Positions 22,856 through 35,524 of a DNA stretch of 64,000 nucleotides are shown one piece after another. The stretch comes from Ampullaceana balthica (lineage: Eukaryota > Mollusca > Gastropoda > Lymnaeidae). How positions within the stretch are numbered: position 1 is the first letter of the stretch; every line of letters begins with the position of its first letter. The stretch lies in NCBI GenBank assembly GCA_944989445.1, contig CALYLW010000068.1, positions 1,494,085-1,558,084 of the forward strand, read 5' to 3'. Under the pieces are notes generated by a model. It saw only the letters and a program-made list of their open reading frames with translations, was not told where the DNA came from and searched no databases. The position numbers and the translations under genes were made by a program.

Positions 22856-23133
22856 GGGACCGTCCATAAAGTACGTCACGCTATATTTGACCATTTTTAA
22901 CTCCCCCCTCCCCCCTGTCACAAACTGTCACAAATCTTGGACCACCCCCCCCCCATAAAGTACGTCACACTTTCGAACAAACATTTTGCTTTTTATTAAC
23001 AAAATAATTAAAATTTAATACAAAACACCGTGACGCCACACATGGCCGGATCCCCCCTCCCCCGTCACAAACTGTCACACTTTCTTACACCCCCTCCCCC
23101 CTCTGGAGCGTGACATACTTTATGGACGGCCCC
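22856..23133. mobile_element. Harbinger-like MITE, subfamily A, copy 2
   Basis: This is the same family as 19606-19884, in the opposite orientation, 278 bp. Ends are GGGACCGTCCATAAAG and CTTTATGGACGGCCCC. The 3-bp duplication is TAA (22853-22855, 23134-23136). Confidence 0.85.
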
Positions 23134-23136
23134 TAA

Positions 23137-24387
23137 TCTGTTTTTTTTTAAAAATGAATTAAATCTTAAAGAAATATTCAAAAAGCACTTTCAAATCTCG
23201 CAGCGATATAGAGTAAGTAGCTGTTGAATTGTCCAATCCATTTTTTTCAGGCATTATAATCTTTATTACCGAAAATACCTCTTTGAAATCCTTTTTTCCC
23301 CACCCACTTTTAATAAGGTTCTATAACACCATGTTTTGTAGACCTTGCGCACCAAGGGAGATAGTTCCTGCCAACAGAAATATTCCAATAGTGAGAAGAT
23401 GTGAAACTTTAACTTGGTTTCACGGTTACCCGCGCTGACTGATACAGAAGCGGGTTGTAGATGGGTGGCTACACTTGCGAAATAGATTTCTGTGTCGTAG
23501 ATGTGGTCAACTATGTCACTTAATACATGCGCATGCCACCGGTACGGATGACTAGAGGTGGTTCTGTTCTGCTTGTAAGCCCAGAAAACGATAAGACACG
23601 AGTCAGCAGTAACATGCAACCATGCACAGTTTTAAGTTGGTGTAACTTTATATGTGGCAAAGAAATGACCCATGCAGATCATGCAGATAGAATCGGTCGG
23701 ATTGATGATAGTGGCTTGTCTATGTTAGAAACCACATGTTAATGAATGAATGTTAAAGATTAAAAAAAACTTTGGGCTTTATAGAAATGAACGATTTCAA
23801 ATTTAATAAGAACTTAAAACTCAAAAACAGAAAAAATATATAAAAATCTTCATTTCTATGTTTTTAACATTTCACGAGGAAGAACTAAAATAAATCCATT
23901 AACATCCCGGATTTATGAACTGGGACCAAATATTCTAGTAACTTATTATATAAAAGAAATTGTTTTGTGTTAAACGCGAGGCAAGTCAGTAGCTATGTTC
24001 TGATTAGGTCAACTCTTGACAAATACATAACGATTAAAAGAAAAAACAACAACAAAAAAAAACAGACCACCCTAATTGCTATGGCCAAGTAAATTAACTT
24101 CATCTATGGCTCATTCAAACACAACGGAAAGGTTGCAGTGCCAGTACTGTAGTAGGCCTATTATCTTCGACAGTGCTAGTGGCTATTTTGGTAAACACCC
24201 TGATTAAATTCGATGTGACGTGACAATAGGAGAAGTGCTGGGGAAAAATAATCAAAATTAAAGTACAAATAACAGCAACAACAAAACCAAAAAAAAATCA
24301 ACCCCACCCCAAGATTAAGTATAGAATAAATGCTACCCTGGTAGATTGGGTCTTCCGCCCTACTTTGCCTTCTACATTCCTTTTTTT
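23137..24387. other. Spacer before the 20-bp minisatellite
   Basis: Short frames at about 23229-23742 are open on both strands but lack recognisable domains or splice context. No repeat was identified. Confidence 0.45.
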
Positions 24388-26950
24388 GGAACATGTATAG
24401 TTATGTTGGAACATGTATAGTTATGTTGGAACATGTATAGTTATGTTGGAACATGTATAGTTATGTTGGAACATGTATAGTTATGTTGGAACATGTATAG
24501 TTATGTTGGAACATGTATAGTTATGTTGGAACATGTATAGTTATGTTGGAACATGTATAGTTATGTTGGAACATGTATAGTTATGTTGGAACATGTATAG
24601 TTATGTTGGAACATGTATAGTTATGTTGGAACATGTATAGTTATGTTGGAACATGTATAGTCATGTTGAACATGTATAGTTATGTTGGAACATGTATAGT
24701 TATGTTGGAACATGTATAGTTATGTTGGAACATGTATAGTCATGTTGAACATGTATAGTTATGTTGGAACATGTATAGTCATGTTGAACATGTATAGTTA
24801 TGTTGGAACATGTATAGTCATGTTGAACATGTATAGTTATGTTGGAACATGTATAGTTATGTTGGAACATGTATAGTTATGTTGGAACATGTATAGTTAT
24901 GTTGGAACATGTATAGTTATGTTGGAACATGTATAGTCATGTTGAACATGTATAGTTATGTTGGAACATGTATAGTCATGTTGAACATGTATAGTTATGT
25001 TGGAACATGTATAGTTATGTTGGAACATGTATAGTTATGTTGGAACATGTATAGTTATGTTGGAACATGTATAGTTATGTTGGAACATGTATAGTTATGT
25101 TGGAACATGTATAGTTATGTTGGAACATGTATAGTTATGTTGGAACATGTATAGTTATGTTGGAACATGTATAGTTATGTTGGAACATGTATAGTTATGT
25201 TGGAACATGTATAGTTATGTTGGAACATGTATAGTTATGTTGGAACATGTATAGTTATGTTGGAACATGTATAGTTATGTTGGAACATGTATAGTTATGT
25301 TGGAACATGTATAGTTATGTTGGAACATGTATAGTTATGTTGGAACATGTATAGTTATGTTGGAACATGTATAGTTATGTTGGAACATGTATAGTTATGT
25401 TGGAACATGTATAGTTATGTTGGAACATGTATAGTTATGTTGGAACATGTATAGTTATGTTGGAACATGTATAGTTATGTTGAACATGTATAGTTATGTT
25501 GGAACATGTATAGTTATGTTGGAACATGTATAGTTATGTTGGAACATGTATAGTTATGTTGGAACATGTATAGTTATGTTGAACATGTATAGTTATGTTG
25601 GAACATGTATAGTTATGTTGGAACATGTATAGTTATGTTGGAACATGTATAGTTATGTTGGAACATGTATAGTTATGTTGGAACATGTATAGTTATGTTG
25701 GAACATGTATAGTTATGTTGGAACATGTATAGTTATGTTGGAACATGTATAGTTATGTTGAACATGTATAGTTATGTTGGAACATGTATAGTTATGTTGG
25801 AACATGTATAGTTATGTTGGAACATGTATAGTTATGTTGGAACATGTATAGTTATGTTGGAACATGTATAGTTATGTTGAACATGTATAGTTATGTTGGA
25901 ACATGTATAGTTATGTTGGAACATGTATAGTTATGTTGAACATGTATAGTTATGTTGGAACATGTATAGTTATGTTGGAACATGTATAGTTATGTTGGAA
26001 CATGTATAGTTATGTTGGAACATGTATAGTTATGTTGGAACATGTATAGTTATGTTGGAACATGTATAGTTATGTTGGAACATGTATAGTTATGTTGGAA
26101 CATGTATAGTTATGTTGGAACATGTATAGTTATGTTGGAACATGTATAGTTATGTTGAACATGTATAGTTATGTTGGAACATGTATAGTTATGTTGGAAC
26201 ATGTATAGTTATGTTGAACATGTATAGTTATGTTGGAACATGTATAGTTATGTTGGAACATGTATAGTTATGTTGGAACATGTATAGTTATGTTGGAACA
26301 TGTATAGTTATGTTGGAACATGTATAGTTATGTTGGAACATGTATAGTTATGTTGGAACATGTATAGTTATGTTGGAACATGTATAGTTATGTTGGAACA
26401 TGTATAGTTATGTTGGAACATGTATAGTTATGTTGGAACATGTATAGTTATGTTGGAACATGTATAGTTATGTTGAACATGTATAGTTATGTTGGAACAT
26501 GTATAGTTATGTTGGAACATGTATAGTTATGTTGGAACATGTATAGTTATGTTGGAACATGTATAGTTATGTTGGAACATGTATAGTTATGTTGGAACAT
26601 GTATAGTTATGTTGGAACATGTATAGTTATGTTGGAACATGTATAGTTATGTTGGAACATGTATAGTTATGTTGGAACATGTATAGTTATGTTGGAACAT
26701 GTATAGTTATGTTGGAACATGTATAGTTATGTTGGAACATGTATAGTTATGTTGGAACATGTATAGTTATGTTGAACATGTATAGTCATGTTGAACATGT
26801 ATAGTTATGTTGAACATGTATAGTTATGTTGGAACATGTATAGTTATGTTGAACATGTATAGTTATGTTGGAACATGTATAGTTATGTTGGAACATGTAT
26901 AGTTATGTTGAACATGTATAGTTATGTTGGAACATGTATAGTTATGTTGA
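24388..26950. repeat. 20-bp minisatellite, about 2.56 kb
   Basis: About 129 tandem units of GGAACATGTATAGTTATGTT. Two variants recur: a 19-bp unit lacking one G, and a unit with GTCATG in place of GTTATG. The C variants are confined to the first 600 bases and one unit near 26785. Each unit carries ACATGT, a 6-bp palindrome. No frame is open through it. Confidence 0.98.
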
Positions 26951-28407
26951 AGATTTATTACCCCAACTAACACCTTTACTCCTTTACAATGACAATACTT
27001 GATAAAAGTCTCATGCAATGTTTCCCCGCCACTCTTTGAATAAACATTTCAGTACGCCGCAGCCTGGTAACTTTTACGTGACGCAACTAGCATGCGGTTT
27101 ATTTCTATCCTTGTTTGCACTGAATGGGAGGGTAGAGTTTGCTCATTGGATGGGGTCAGTACACGACACACACTCCAGATTACTTGTAACAGAAGAGAGA
27201 AAGGGTAGGAGAAGGGGCGAGGATTGAATCGCGTTTGTGCACGTCAGCTGCGATGTGGTTATGGTCTAAGTCTAAGTTTGTAGCTTGTAAATCTTCTGTG
27301 ATGGGATTAGCGTAGCGAATGCACGGCGTATTCACATCGATTACTTTGGGATAGGGAGAATACATTATAAAGGGTAAGTTAGACTGTATGATAACTTTCT
27401 CAACGTGCATGCTATATATAATGCATAGCTTCAAATGCTACATGCTATTACTATTATTGTCGTATTAAGTATATGTGTGTGTATGTGTGTCATTCCGGCT
27501 GGGCCTTTCTGGTTATGTCATGCGAGTTCATGTGGATATTGTTTATTACTCTGTTATTAAATTTATTTTCAAGTTTCCGAGTGATGTATTTAAGCGGCGA
27601 AGTTAAATAAATACTTTATTGCTGAGTTATATAAATCGTTTATTGCGGAGTTAAATAAATCGTTTATTGCAATAGTTTTAATATAGAAGCACACGGAATC
27701 TTATTCATAACCGTATAATGCCGTATAGAGAGCAGTAGAGAGTATGTAAAAGAGAGTAGAGAGTATAGAGTATAGATTATAGAGTATATAGATTAGAGAG
27801 TAAGAGTATAGACTTAGAGAGTATATATTAGAGAGTATATAGTATAACGTTTTGAGTAGAGAGTAGATATCATAGAGCATAATAGTCATCAAATTGTCTT
27901 GTCTTTAATTAAAGTAAATCCTCAACACATGATAAAATCTGATTCGAATATGCGCTAGTTACCTCCAGGGAATAAAGGAAATCCTTATAAGCCTTATAAG
28001 ATAACATGAAAAGATACACGATGAGAAAAGAATACATTTTTTTAACTTAAAAAAAATCGGTCTCTATGGCAAAAAGCCAGATGTTTATTTCATTCCCGTT
28101 AGAAGCTATACATCGTTTTATTTTAGAGTCCAGGATCATTATTCTGATTATAATTTATGCCCCCTTTTTTTTATTTTACCTGACTAATTGAAGTAGGTCC
28201 CTTGCTTCACTTGGACTCTAACCCACTACTCTCAGCCGAACGTGCATGCCGCTCGAGCACAAGAAAAACGCGTGAAAAGGGGAGGGTGGAATCATGTTAA
28301 AGTCCTCGTTGGTGTTGCATATATTACTTTTTGTTATGATCCTTATAATATAGAAATGGCCAGAGTTGCCAAGATTTGGGATTTACAGGCAAAGTTTTTT
28401 CCCTTCT
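26951..28407. other. Spacer with TAGAGAGTA-type microsatellite
   Basis: A low-complexity tract built from TAGAGAG, AGTATAGA and AGAGTATA lies at about 27720-27865. Two imperfect copies of TAAATAAAT...TTTATTGC lie at 27600-27672. No gene was found. Confidence 0.6.
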
Positions 28408-28419
28408 ATATGTTGGTTA

Positions 28420-28919
28420 AAAGTAAGGATTTTTAACGCCATGGTGAAACCTGTGCTGCTATATGGAGCCGAGATATGGAGAACAACGGCCGTAAACCTG
28501 ACCAGAATCCAGGCCTTTATCAACAATTGTCTAAGAAGGATGCTCAGAATTCACTGGCCGGTCAAAATCAGCAACCGGGAACTGCGGCAGCGGACAAAAC
28601 AGAAGCCCATTGAGGAAGAGATTCTTCAGAAGCGGTGGAGGTGGATTGGTCATACACCACGAAAACTTGCTTCTAATACAACAAGGCAAGCCCTGAAATG
28701 GAAACCAAAGGGTAAGCGGAAGAGAGGCCGTCCAAGAAACAGTTGGCGCCGAGAATTGGAGGCAGACATCAAGAGAATTGGCCATGAATGGAATATCCTG
28801 GAGAAGCTGGCCCGGGATAGAGATGCCTGGAGGTCTCTCGTAGGTGGCCTATGCCCTTGGAGGAATCGCAGACGCCGAAGATAATCGGTGGATGGCCCTC
28901 ATGGACCAGAAGGCTCAAC
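28420..28919 (+). mobile_element. 5'-truncated LINE of a second lineage
   Basis: The piece encodes the end of a LINE polyprotein: VRIFNAMVKPVLLYGAEIW, INNCLRRMLRIHWP, KRWRWIGHTPRK, KGKRKRGRPRNSW and the terminal CPWRNRRRRR before the stop at 28882-28884. This is the thumb and C-terminal region found downstream of the catalytic RT motifs. A 12-bp target duplication ATATGTTGGTTA flanks it (28408-28419, 28920-28931). The insertion is therefore complete but only 500 bp, with no poly(A) tail. Its C-terminal sequence differs from the LINE copies at 2167 and 7437. Confidence 0.88.
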
Positions 28920-29261
28920 ATATGTTGGTTACTATTCCTAATGTAGCTGAGACCAAAGGATGAATGTAGTTAATAGTGAGTGTAAATGTCATCACTTGTG
29001 TCATGTCAATAATATATACAGATAAAACGACATGAAACAACAATGTCGATATTGGACTACAACATAAACATTTTTACACAAAATATTTTTTTTACAAAAT
29101 TGCTTATTGAATTCACATTCGCACACGCACAAAAATTTAACCCATATCCAAAGGAAAATGTTGTTTGTTTATAATTCATGAAAAATGGATTTAAATATTA
29201 ATTCCTGATTTCCTGGTTTATAACTGTAAGGTGTTTACACCGGATATTTGTTATAGCTTTG

Positions 29262-29473
29262 CTCTGTAAGTTGGTCACACCAATGCCTTAGATGTTAGCC
29301 CCACCAGTATCTGTAAGTTAGCCACACCAATGCCCTAGATGTTAGCCCCACCAGTATCTGTAAGTTAGCCACATCAGTATCTGTAAGTTAGCCACACCAG
29401 TATCTGTAAGTTAGCCACACCAGTATCTGTAAGTTAGCCACACCAATGCCTTTGATTTTAGCCCCACCAGTAC
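29262..29473. repeat. Tandem repeat of a 22-24 bp unit
   Basis: About nine units of CTGTAAGTTAGCCACACCAG type alternate with a GATGTTAGCCCCACCAGTAT variant. It lies about 450 bp upstream of the first coding exon of the plus-strand two-transmembrane gene. Confidence 0.85.
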
Positions 29474-29925
29474 CCCCACGTTTATCACATTATTTAATTA
29501 AGCGCCAATTACTCTAAAAACATGACTCTTTAAAAATGTATTTAATAAAAATAAAAATTTCATTTTGATACAGCAATATATAACCTAAAAAGAGGTCATA
29601 CATACACACCCGAACAATTGTTCAAAGCCTTTTACGAATTATAGAAGAACCAAACAAATATTATCATTTTTTAAAAATATATATTATTTTTTCAAGTTTT
29701 ATATTGAAAGTGTCAAAAGAAAAAGAAATAAATCAAAATCAAAGGCTATAACGAACAGTATCATTTAAAGCCAAACGTTTACAAGGAGACAAATGAATCC
29801 CATATAGCTTATTACCCTAGATACAATTTATTATCCATTTTGTTAGTTGACTCACAACACACAAACTACAGAGGTATTTGAAGAGCTCTGCGCTGACCAA
29901 GACAGAAGACAACCAAACAGACGAC

Positions 29926-32884
29926 ATGTCCTTGCTTGGGAAATCCCCGAGGATGGAACCAACACTTGAAAATGTCATGACGACAGACTCGGATTACAAC
30001 ACATACCGGATACAGGTAAAGAAGAGATCGCTCAATATGGTCTTTGGTTATACCCACCCCCCCCCAACTAAAACATAAATATTTATATTAATATATAGAC
30101 TTATTACAATTAATAAATTAGCCAAATAATAAAGATTGACAAAGTAATAAAAAATATATTGGTGCTGACGAAAAGTTAGTCACCTGGTCAAACCGATTTA
30201 TCAACTCTAACAATAGTAACATCATAAGTAATCACTTCCTCAACCAAGATATTTCCGAGATTGCTAACACCTTTTGTTGTGGGTAACCAGAGTTCTCGCT
30301 TTGTTCCTAGACAAGGGGAGAGTATGAAGAGCTGATGACAGAATTTGAATTTCGCTGCAAGCGGTCTGCCATGATCAACAATCACGAGGCGTCCAGTTAT
30401 GAAAGGATTGTTTACTGGACAGAACTGGTGGCAGCCCTGCTAGGTACGACTGGACATCAGATGATAGAGACCAGTTAGAGGATAGTGCACTTGATAGAGC
30501 TAGCAGCAGTTCTGAAATTTAAATCTGAATATCAGAGATTATAAGATTATATACTTGATAAAGATAGTGCAAAATAAAGATGGGTGCTCTTACAAGAAAG
30601 GCAATTAGGGTTTTAATTAATTGGATGTCAGATTTTATAACTACGTTTGAACGTCTACAGAAACAAGCGAATTATTATCTGAACATTTTATATGTACAAG
30701 CGAATTATTATCTGAACATTTTCTATGTACAAGCGAATTATTATCTGAACATTTTCTATGTACAAGCGAATTATTATCTGAACATTTTCTATGTACAAGC
30801 GAATTATTATCTGAACATTTTCTATGTACAAGCGAATTATTATCTGAACATTTTCTATGTACAAGCGAATTATTATATGAACATTTTCTATGTACAAGCG
30901 AATTATTATCTGAACATTTTCTATGTACAAGTGAATTATTATCTGAACATTTTATATGTACAAGCGAATTATTATCTGAACATTTTCTATGTACAAGCGA
31001 ATTATTATCTGAACATTTTCTATGTACAAGCGAATTATTATCTGAACATTTGCTATGTACAAGCGAATTATTATCTGAACATTTTCTATGCACAAGCGAA
31101 TTATTATCTGAACATTTTCTATGTACAAGCGAATTATTATCTGAACATTTTCTATGTACAAGCGAATTATTATCTGAACATTTTCTATGTACAAGCGAAT
31201 TATTATCTGAACATTTTCTGTTGTTTTCAAATGTCAATCAATTGAGAATTCTATATGAAGTTATCCCCCCCCCCACCGACCCACATTATTCCACTAAAGT
31301 ATGATCAGTTTCTAGAGCTTAGATTATACAAATTACGAGAAATTAGATCAGTTTCATAATTCACTACCGCTTAGGTGTGGTAGTTAACTTGAAATCGTGC
31401 TCATATTTCAGGCGCCGTCTCTGTCTCCACACTTGGTATGTGGCTACTCCATTGGCAGAACAGCGTGACGTCACTGGCCAGTGTCGCTCAGCTTGGATCT
31501 CTTGGAGTATTAGGACTGGTGATAGCCTTCATCATCGAGCTACTCAGTAAGGGAGGGGAGAAAATCATACCATCCTTCAGGTCAGCGAACGCTCTCAAAG
31601 GGATAATTATTATAGTAGCATGCTGTGCATACGAAGAAACGCCAATGGAAGCATGGGAAACGCCTTATCAGTGTAGATTGTAGATGAATGAAAGTCTTGG
31701 AATACCCTTTTAATGAGATGGTGCAAGCTCAATGTGTTCCACCGAGAACTATAAATATTTACCCGTTATTTATAAAAAGAGGAACAAACTTGGCACGGTC
31801 ATTAGCAGTGGTACAAGGCGTTGTTACTGAAAGCCTATCAGACGCGTCTTCTTATGAAGAGGATATGAACGTCGTGATGCCAATTTTCTTAGACCACCAA
31901 AATGGTTCCTATTTTGTCTTGTGAGAGTAAATACCACAGAAGGTTAAAACTAGAGATTCACGAAGTCTTTATTTAGGCCGATGGGTCTTTCAAGTAAGTG
32001 ATTATAAAAAAAATAAATTAATAAACTGGATTTATTGAACATTTCAGTAAAAGGGCCGAGGCTCATATAAAGGCTGCGGCTGCATGGCAGAGATTGGCTC
32101 AGAAAACGAAGTCATACAGAATACAGTTGGACAACCCTAAGTTGGATATTAGCACGCAAGTGTTTTATAAAATTCTGCCAATTTCTGAATTCATGTGAAC
32201 AATTTTGAAAATAAACAAAATTATTTTAATTTTAAGTATCAACAAAAAAATTTTATCATAGAGACGCGAATAAATGAATATAATTGAGTAAAAAGGCCTA
32301 GGGGCCGTCCATAAAGTACGTCACGCTATTTGTGACAATTTTTAACTCTTAAGTACGTCACACTTTGGAAGAAATTTTTTGTTTTTTTATTAACAAAATA
32401 ATAAAAATTTAATACAAAACAGCGTGACGTCACACATGGCTGGACCCCCCCTCCCCCTGTCACAAACTGTCACACTTTCTTACACCCCTCCCCCCCCCCT
32501 TGGAGCGTGACGTACTTTACGGACGGTCCCCTACCAGATAATTTTAATAATAGTTTAATTACAGTTGTAAAAATTGTTTCCAATTACATGGACCATAAAT
32601 AACATTGTGAAACTTTATCAATGTTTTCTTCACGCTGTTGCTGACCTATGGTTATGTTGAAAGGTTTTGTTTAATATTGTCACAGGTTTGCCGAGTGGTA
32701 CGATCATCTCATAGAACAGAAAGAAAAACTCAGTTACTCTGTTATCATTGCACAGTCAACCTTTCGCATTTTTGATGATCCGAAAAGAATATTCACTACT
32801 CTCAAACACCAGAAACAGTTGTATCTACAGTTCTTGGCACTTGAAAAAACGGATGCTAAGGATTTGCATGAAAAATATGCTTAA
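29926..32884 (+). CDS. Two-transmembrane protein, SLATT-like (paralogue of 35525-37476)
   Basis: Five exons: 29926-30015, 30311-30443, 31412-31580, 32048-32155 and 32686-32884. Together they encode 232 residues with consistent phases (0, 1, 2, 2). The start is the first ATG after an in-frame TGA; an acceptor-like ACTACAG upstream leaves room for a further 5' exon. Residues about 31-66 are helical with NHEAS (54-58). Hydrophobic segments at about 69-87 and 99-119 form a hairpin. Next comes HIKAAAAWQRLA (137-148), then FAEWY, and TFRIFDDPK near the C-terminus. Intron 4 appears to start with GC (GCAAGT), which restores the alignment with the paralogue. AATAAA follows at about 32956. The layout of two membrane helices followed by an HxxAAxxWxxL helix resembles SLATT effector domains; this is inference. 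It would be a membrane protein. Confidence 0.75.
30664..31219. repeat. 33-bp minisatellite in intron 2 of the two-TM gene
   Basis: Seventeen units of 33 bp, starting CAAGCGAATTATTATCTGAA. Because the unit is a multiple of three and lacks stops in several frames, long repetitive frames open on both strands (QANYYLNIFYV on plus). The array lies between the splice-supported exons ending at 30443 and beginning at 31412, so it is intronic and not a protein-coding repeat. Confidence 0.95.
32301..32530. mobile_element. Harbinger-like MITE, subfamily A, copy 3
   Basis: It lies in the last intron of the plus-strand two-TM gene. Ends are GGGGCCGTCCATAAAGTACG and CTTTACGGACGGTCCC. The duplication is CTA (32298-32300, 32531-32533). 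At 230 bp it is shorter than copies 1 and 2; the loss is in the left arm. Confidence 0.8.
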
Positions 32885-32959
32885 AAATATTGCAAAGAAG
32901 ATTTGGATGCAATAAGTGTAAACATGTTTCTTTAAAAAAAAATAATTTATGTACAAATA

Positions 32960-33950
32960 AATAATTTATGATCTCAGCTGATTTAATTTATGATCTCAAC
33001 AGATTTAGATTAATTGCTATTTTAACATTTATATCTTAAAAATTGGCAATGTAAGTTCTATGCATTAAAAAAATAATTATTTTACCTTTGATTTTTATCA
33101 ATTAACTAGCAACAAAGCATGTCCAAGGACGGAATAAGTGTAGAGGGACGTGTGAATTTCATGGAAGGACATCACTACATTACGCCGGTCTGTCCAGTGA
33201 CCCTACACACACACTGCGGTCTGTCCAGCGTTATAATAAATAACACGTAAATACAAAGTTATTTATTACAAATCCCAACGCGCACCGCTCAAAATAAACT
33301 CTTGGAAATAAAACTGCACCAAAAATAACTCGTTTTGAACGTCGTTCAATATGAACATGAGACTTAATTTTTCTCCGCCATAGATTGGCTGTAGGACTCT
33401 GCATGAGATAGAAGGACCAATCGCCAACGATGACCGCACAGAACATTGCCTTCTATTATATAGGATTATTATATAGGATATTATTGGAGGACTTCACTTT
33501 CAATGAAATAAAATTTGAAAAAATTAATAAAATGAAAATAGTTATTGTAATATAATAACTGCAACTAAACACCAGTCAGTGGTCTGTGTACAATTCCCTT
33601 TGTTTGCCTTTCTCTTTACATTAATAGCCACTCTGTGAGTCCACCTCAAAGAAAAACAAGCGTGTAGTCTACAAACTCACTCTGGTCGCATGCTCTGTTC
33701 TCCAAAAATATCATGTTAAAAAAAGATCTCTTGTGCAATTTCTAGTTTAGTAACTAGTAGTTGGGCTACATTAACGAACAATATATTAGCATCTATAGGA
33801 ACATAGGAGAAAACTTGACTATTTATAAATCATATCTTCACCACTTTTATAATTGTCATCAACGATAAGACATCAAAATATCAATCCACGAATGACTTTA
33901 GCAATGGACGATCTTCAGATTACGCCCCTTCAATGCCTATTTGATGAGGA
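32960..33950. other. Spacer between the convergent two-TM genes (left part)
   Basis: Mostly AT-rich and without supported genes. A short direct repeat CGGTCTGTCCAG occurs at about 33183 and 33219. Nothing else was recognised. Confidence 0.45.
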
Positions 33951-33956
33951 GAAGAT

Positions 33957-34360
33957 GTCACATAAATGACGTCACGCGATTTTGATCGATTTTTTTACTC
34001 CCCCTCCCCCTCGTCATTGGTTGTCACAAAAACTTAGACCCCCTCAAATCCAATATGACGTCACAAAGCTTTGCCGCCCCCCCCCCATAAACCTGTATTT
34101 TCTATTTGAAAAAGAGCATGTTTCAAATCACTTTAAGTATGTATTTAGAGTAAGGTTGCACTCTAATATCTTAACACGCGTGAAACCATGTAAACATCAT
34201 AAAATAAATGGTAAGAAATCAAATATTCAAGTGGAACTTTTATTTAAAGTTACGAGTTTTGAAGTGACGTCACATTTCTCAAACACTCCCCTCCCCCTCG
34301 TCACACATCGTTACAAATGTGTGGACCCCTACGTGCGTAACGTCATTTATGGACGGCCCC
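33957..34360. mobile_element. Harbinger-like MITE, subfamily B, copy 1
   Basis: The right end CATTTATGGACGGCCCC followed by TAA matches the family. The left end is degraded (TCACATAAATGACGTCACGC). The arms hold TGACGTCAC and CTCCCCCTCGTCA motifs, and the centre (GCATGTTTCAAATCAC through AAACCATGTAAACATC) is shared with the copy at 46823 but not with subfamily A. Confidence 0.65.
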
Positions 34361-35008
34361 TAATCTAATTATTGATTGGTTAAAACTCTTAAAAAATCTT
34401 TTGCTGTCAAGTACTATATTATTGTTGTATATTATCCGTTGGAGTAATTGCTATGGTAAAACATACAATTATATTTATGTAACTCTTTGAAAAATGACGA
34501 AAAGGAAATGACACAAATTTATTAAGTATCACATATGTGTTGAGTTTGTAAGATATATAACTATTCACTGCATTTTCTGTTTATACCATTAGATTTATCT
34601 TGACCTGTGAAGACCACTTGCTTAAACAATCTTGTCATTAATAAAGTAGCTTAAACTCATAATTAGTATAAAGATAGTAAAACAATCGCGTTTTTAAGAA
34701 AAAACAAACAAACGAAATATATCAGTTAAGTTCATATTTAAGCCGCAAATGCAACAATCTGTCAGTTTTACATGACCTTATGATTTAAAGGACTGCTGAG
34801 ATCAGCCTGATGTAATGTATTTATTTGGGTACATGAGCTTCATTACAACATTTTGCAAAATGAAAAAGTTATTCGCTGGACAATGGTCAGGACAATTATG
34901 TTGAATATATTTAGGGGAGAAAAAAATAAATTTTTAATATCAGATGGCGCTTCTCATAATTATGTAATAAATCAGCTGCTAAACATAACACGAGCTGCCA
35001 ATTCTTGT

Positions 35009-35330
35009 CTATTACTGGTGAAACATGATATTATGATTCTATTACTGGTGAAACATGATATTATGATTCTATTACTGGTGAAACATGATATGATTCTATT
35101 ACTGGTGAAACATGATATGATTCTATTACTGTTGAAACATGATATTATGATTCTATTACTGGTGAAACATGATATTATGATTCTATTACTGTTGAAACAT
35201 GATATTATGATTCTATTACTGGTGAAACATGATATTATGATTCTATTACTGGTGAAACATGATATTATGATTCTATTACTGGTGAAACATGATATTATGA
35301 TTCTATTACTGGTGAAACATGTTATTATGA
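35009..35330. repeat. 30-bp minisatellite downstream of the minus-strand two-TM gene
   Basis: About eleven units containing CTATTACTGGTGAAACATGA and ATTATGATT. Two units are shortened by 3 bp and others carry TGTTG for TGGTG. The period keeps one frame open (LLLVKHDIM repeats), which is an artefact of the array. It starts about 195 bp past the stop of the minus-strand gene. Confidence 0.95.
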
Positions 35331-35409
35331 TATGTTACGTTTTAAGAAATTACAAAACATGGCAACGTTGGTTAAACATAAACCTTCCATCTCCAAAACT
35401 GAGCTGGAA

Positions 35410-35524
35410 AAAATACAAACTCTGTAAAAAATATAATATAAATAGCCGCACACGTGTAAACATACAAACTGTGTATAAATATAATATAAATAGCCGCACA
35501 CATGTAAACTGTCTACATCTTTTA
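35410..35524. repeat. Tandem duplication in the 3' flank of the minus-strand two-TM gene
   Basis: The string AAATATAATATAAATAGCCG followed by CACACGTGTAAAC occurs at about 35429 and again at about 35479, a period near 50 bp. It lies directly after the stop codon and is probably in the 3' UTR or just beyond it. Confidence 0.7.

Noticed and set aside
24388..26950. CRISPR-like array
   Set aside because: Units are contiguous without spacers and the window is eukaryotic; it is a minisatellite.
30580..31245. Open frame of 221 codons made of eleven-residue repeats
   Set aside because: It is produced by the 33-bp minisatellite, which also opens frames on the other strand, and it lies within an intron defined by phase-matched exons.
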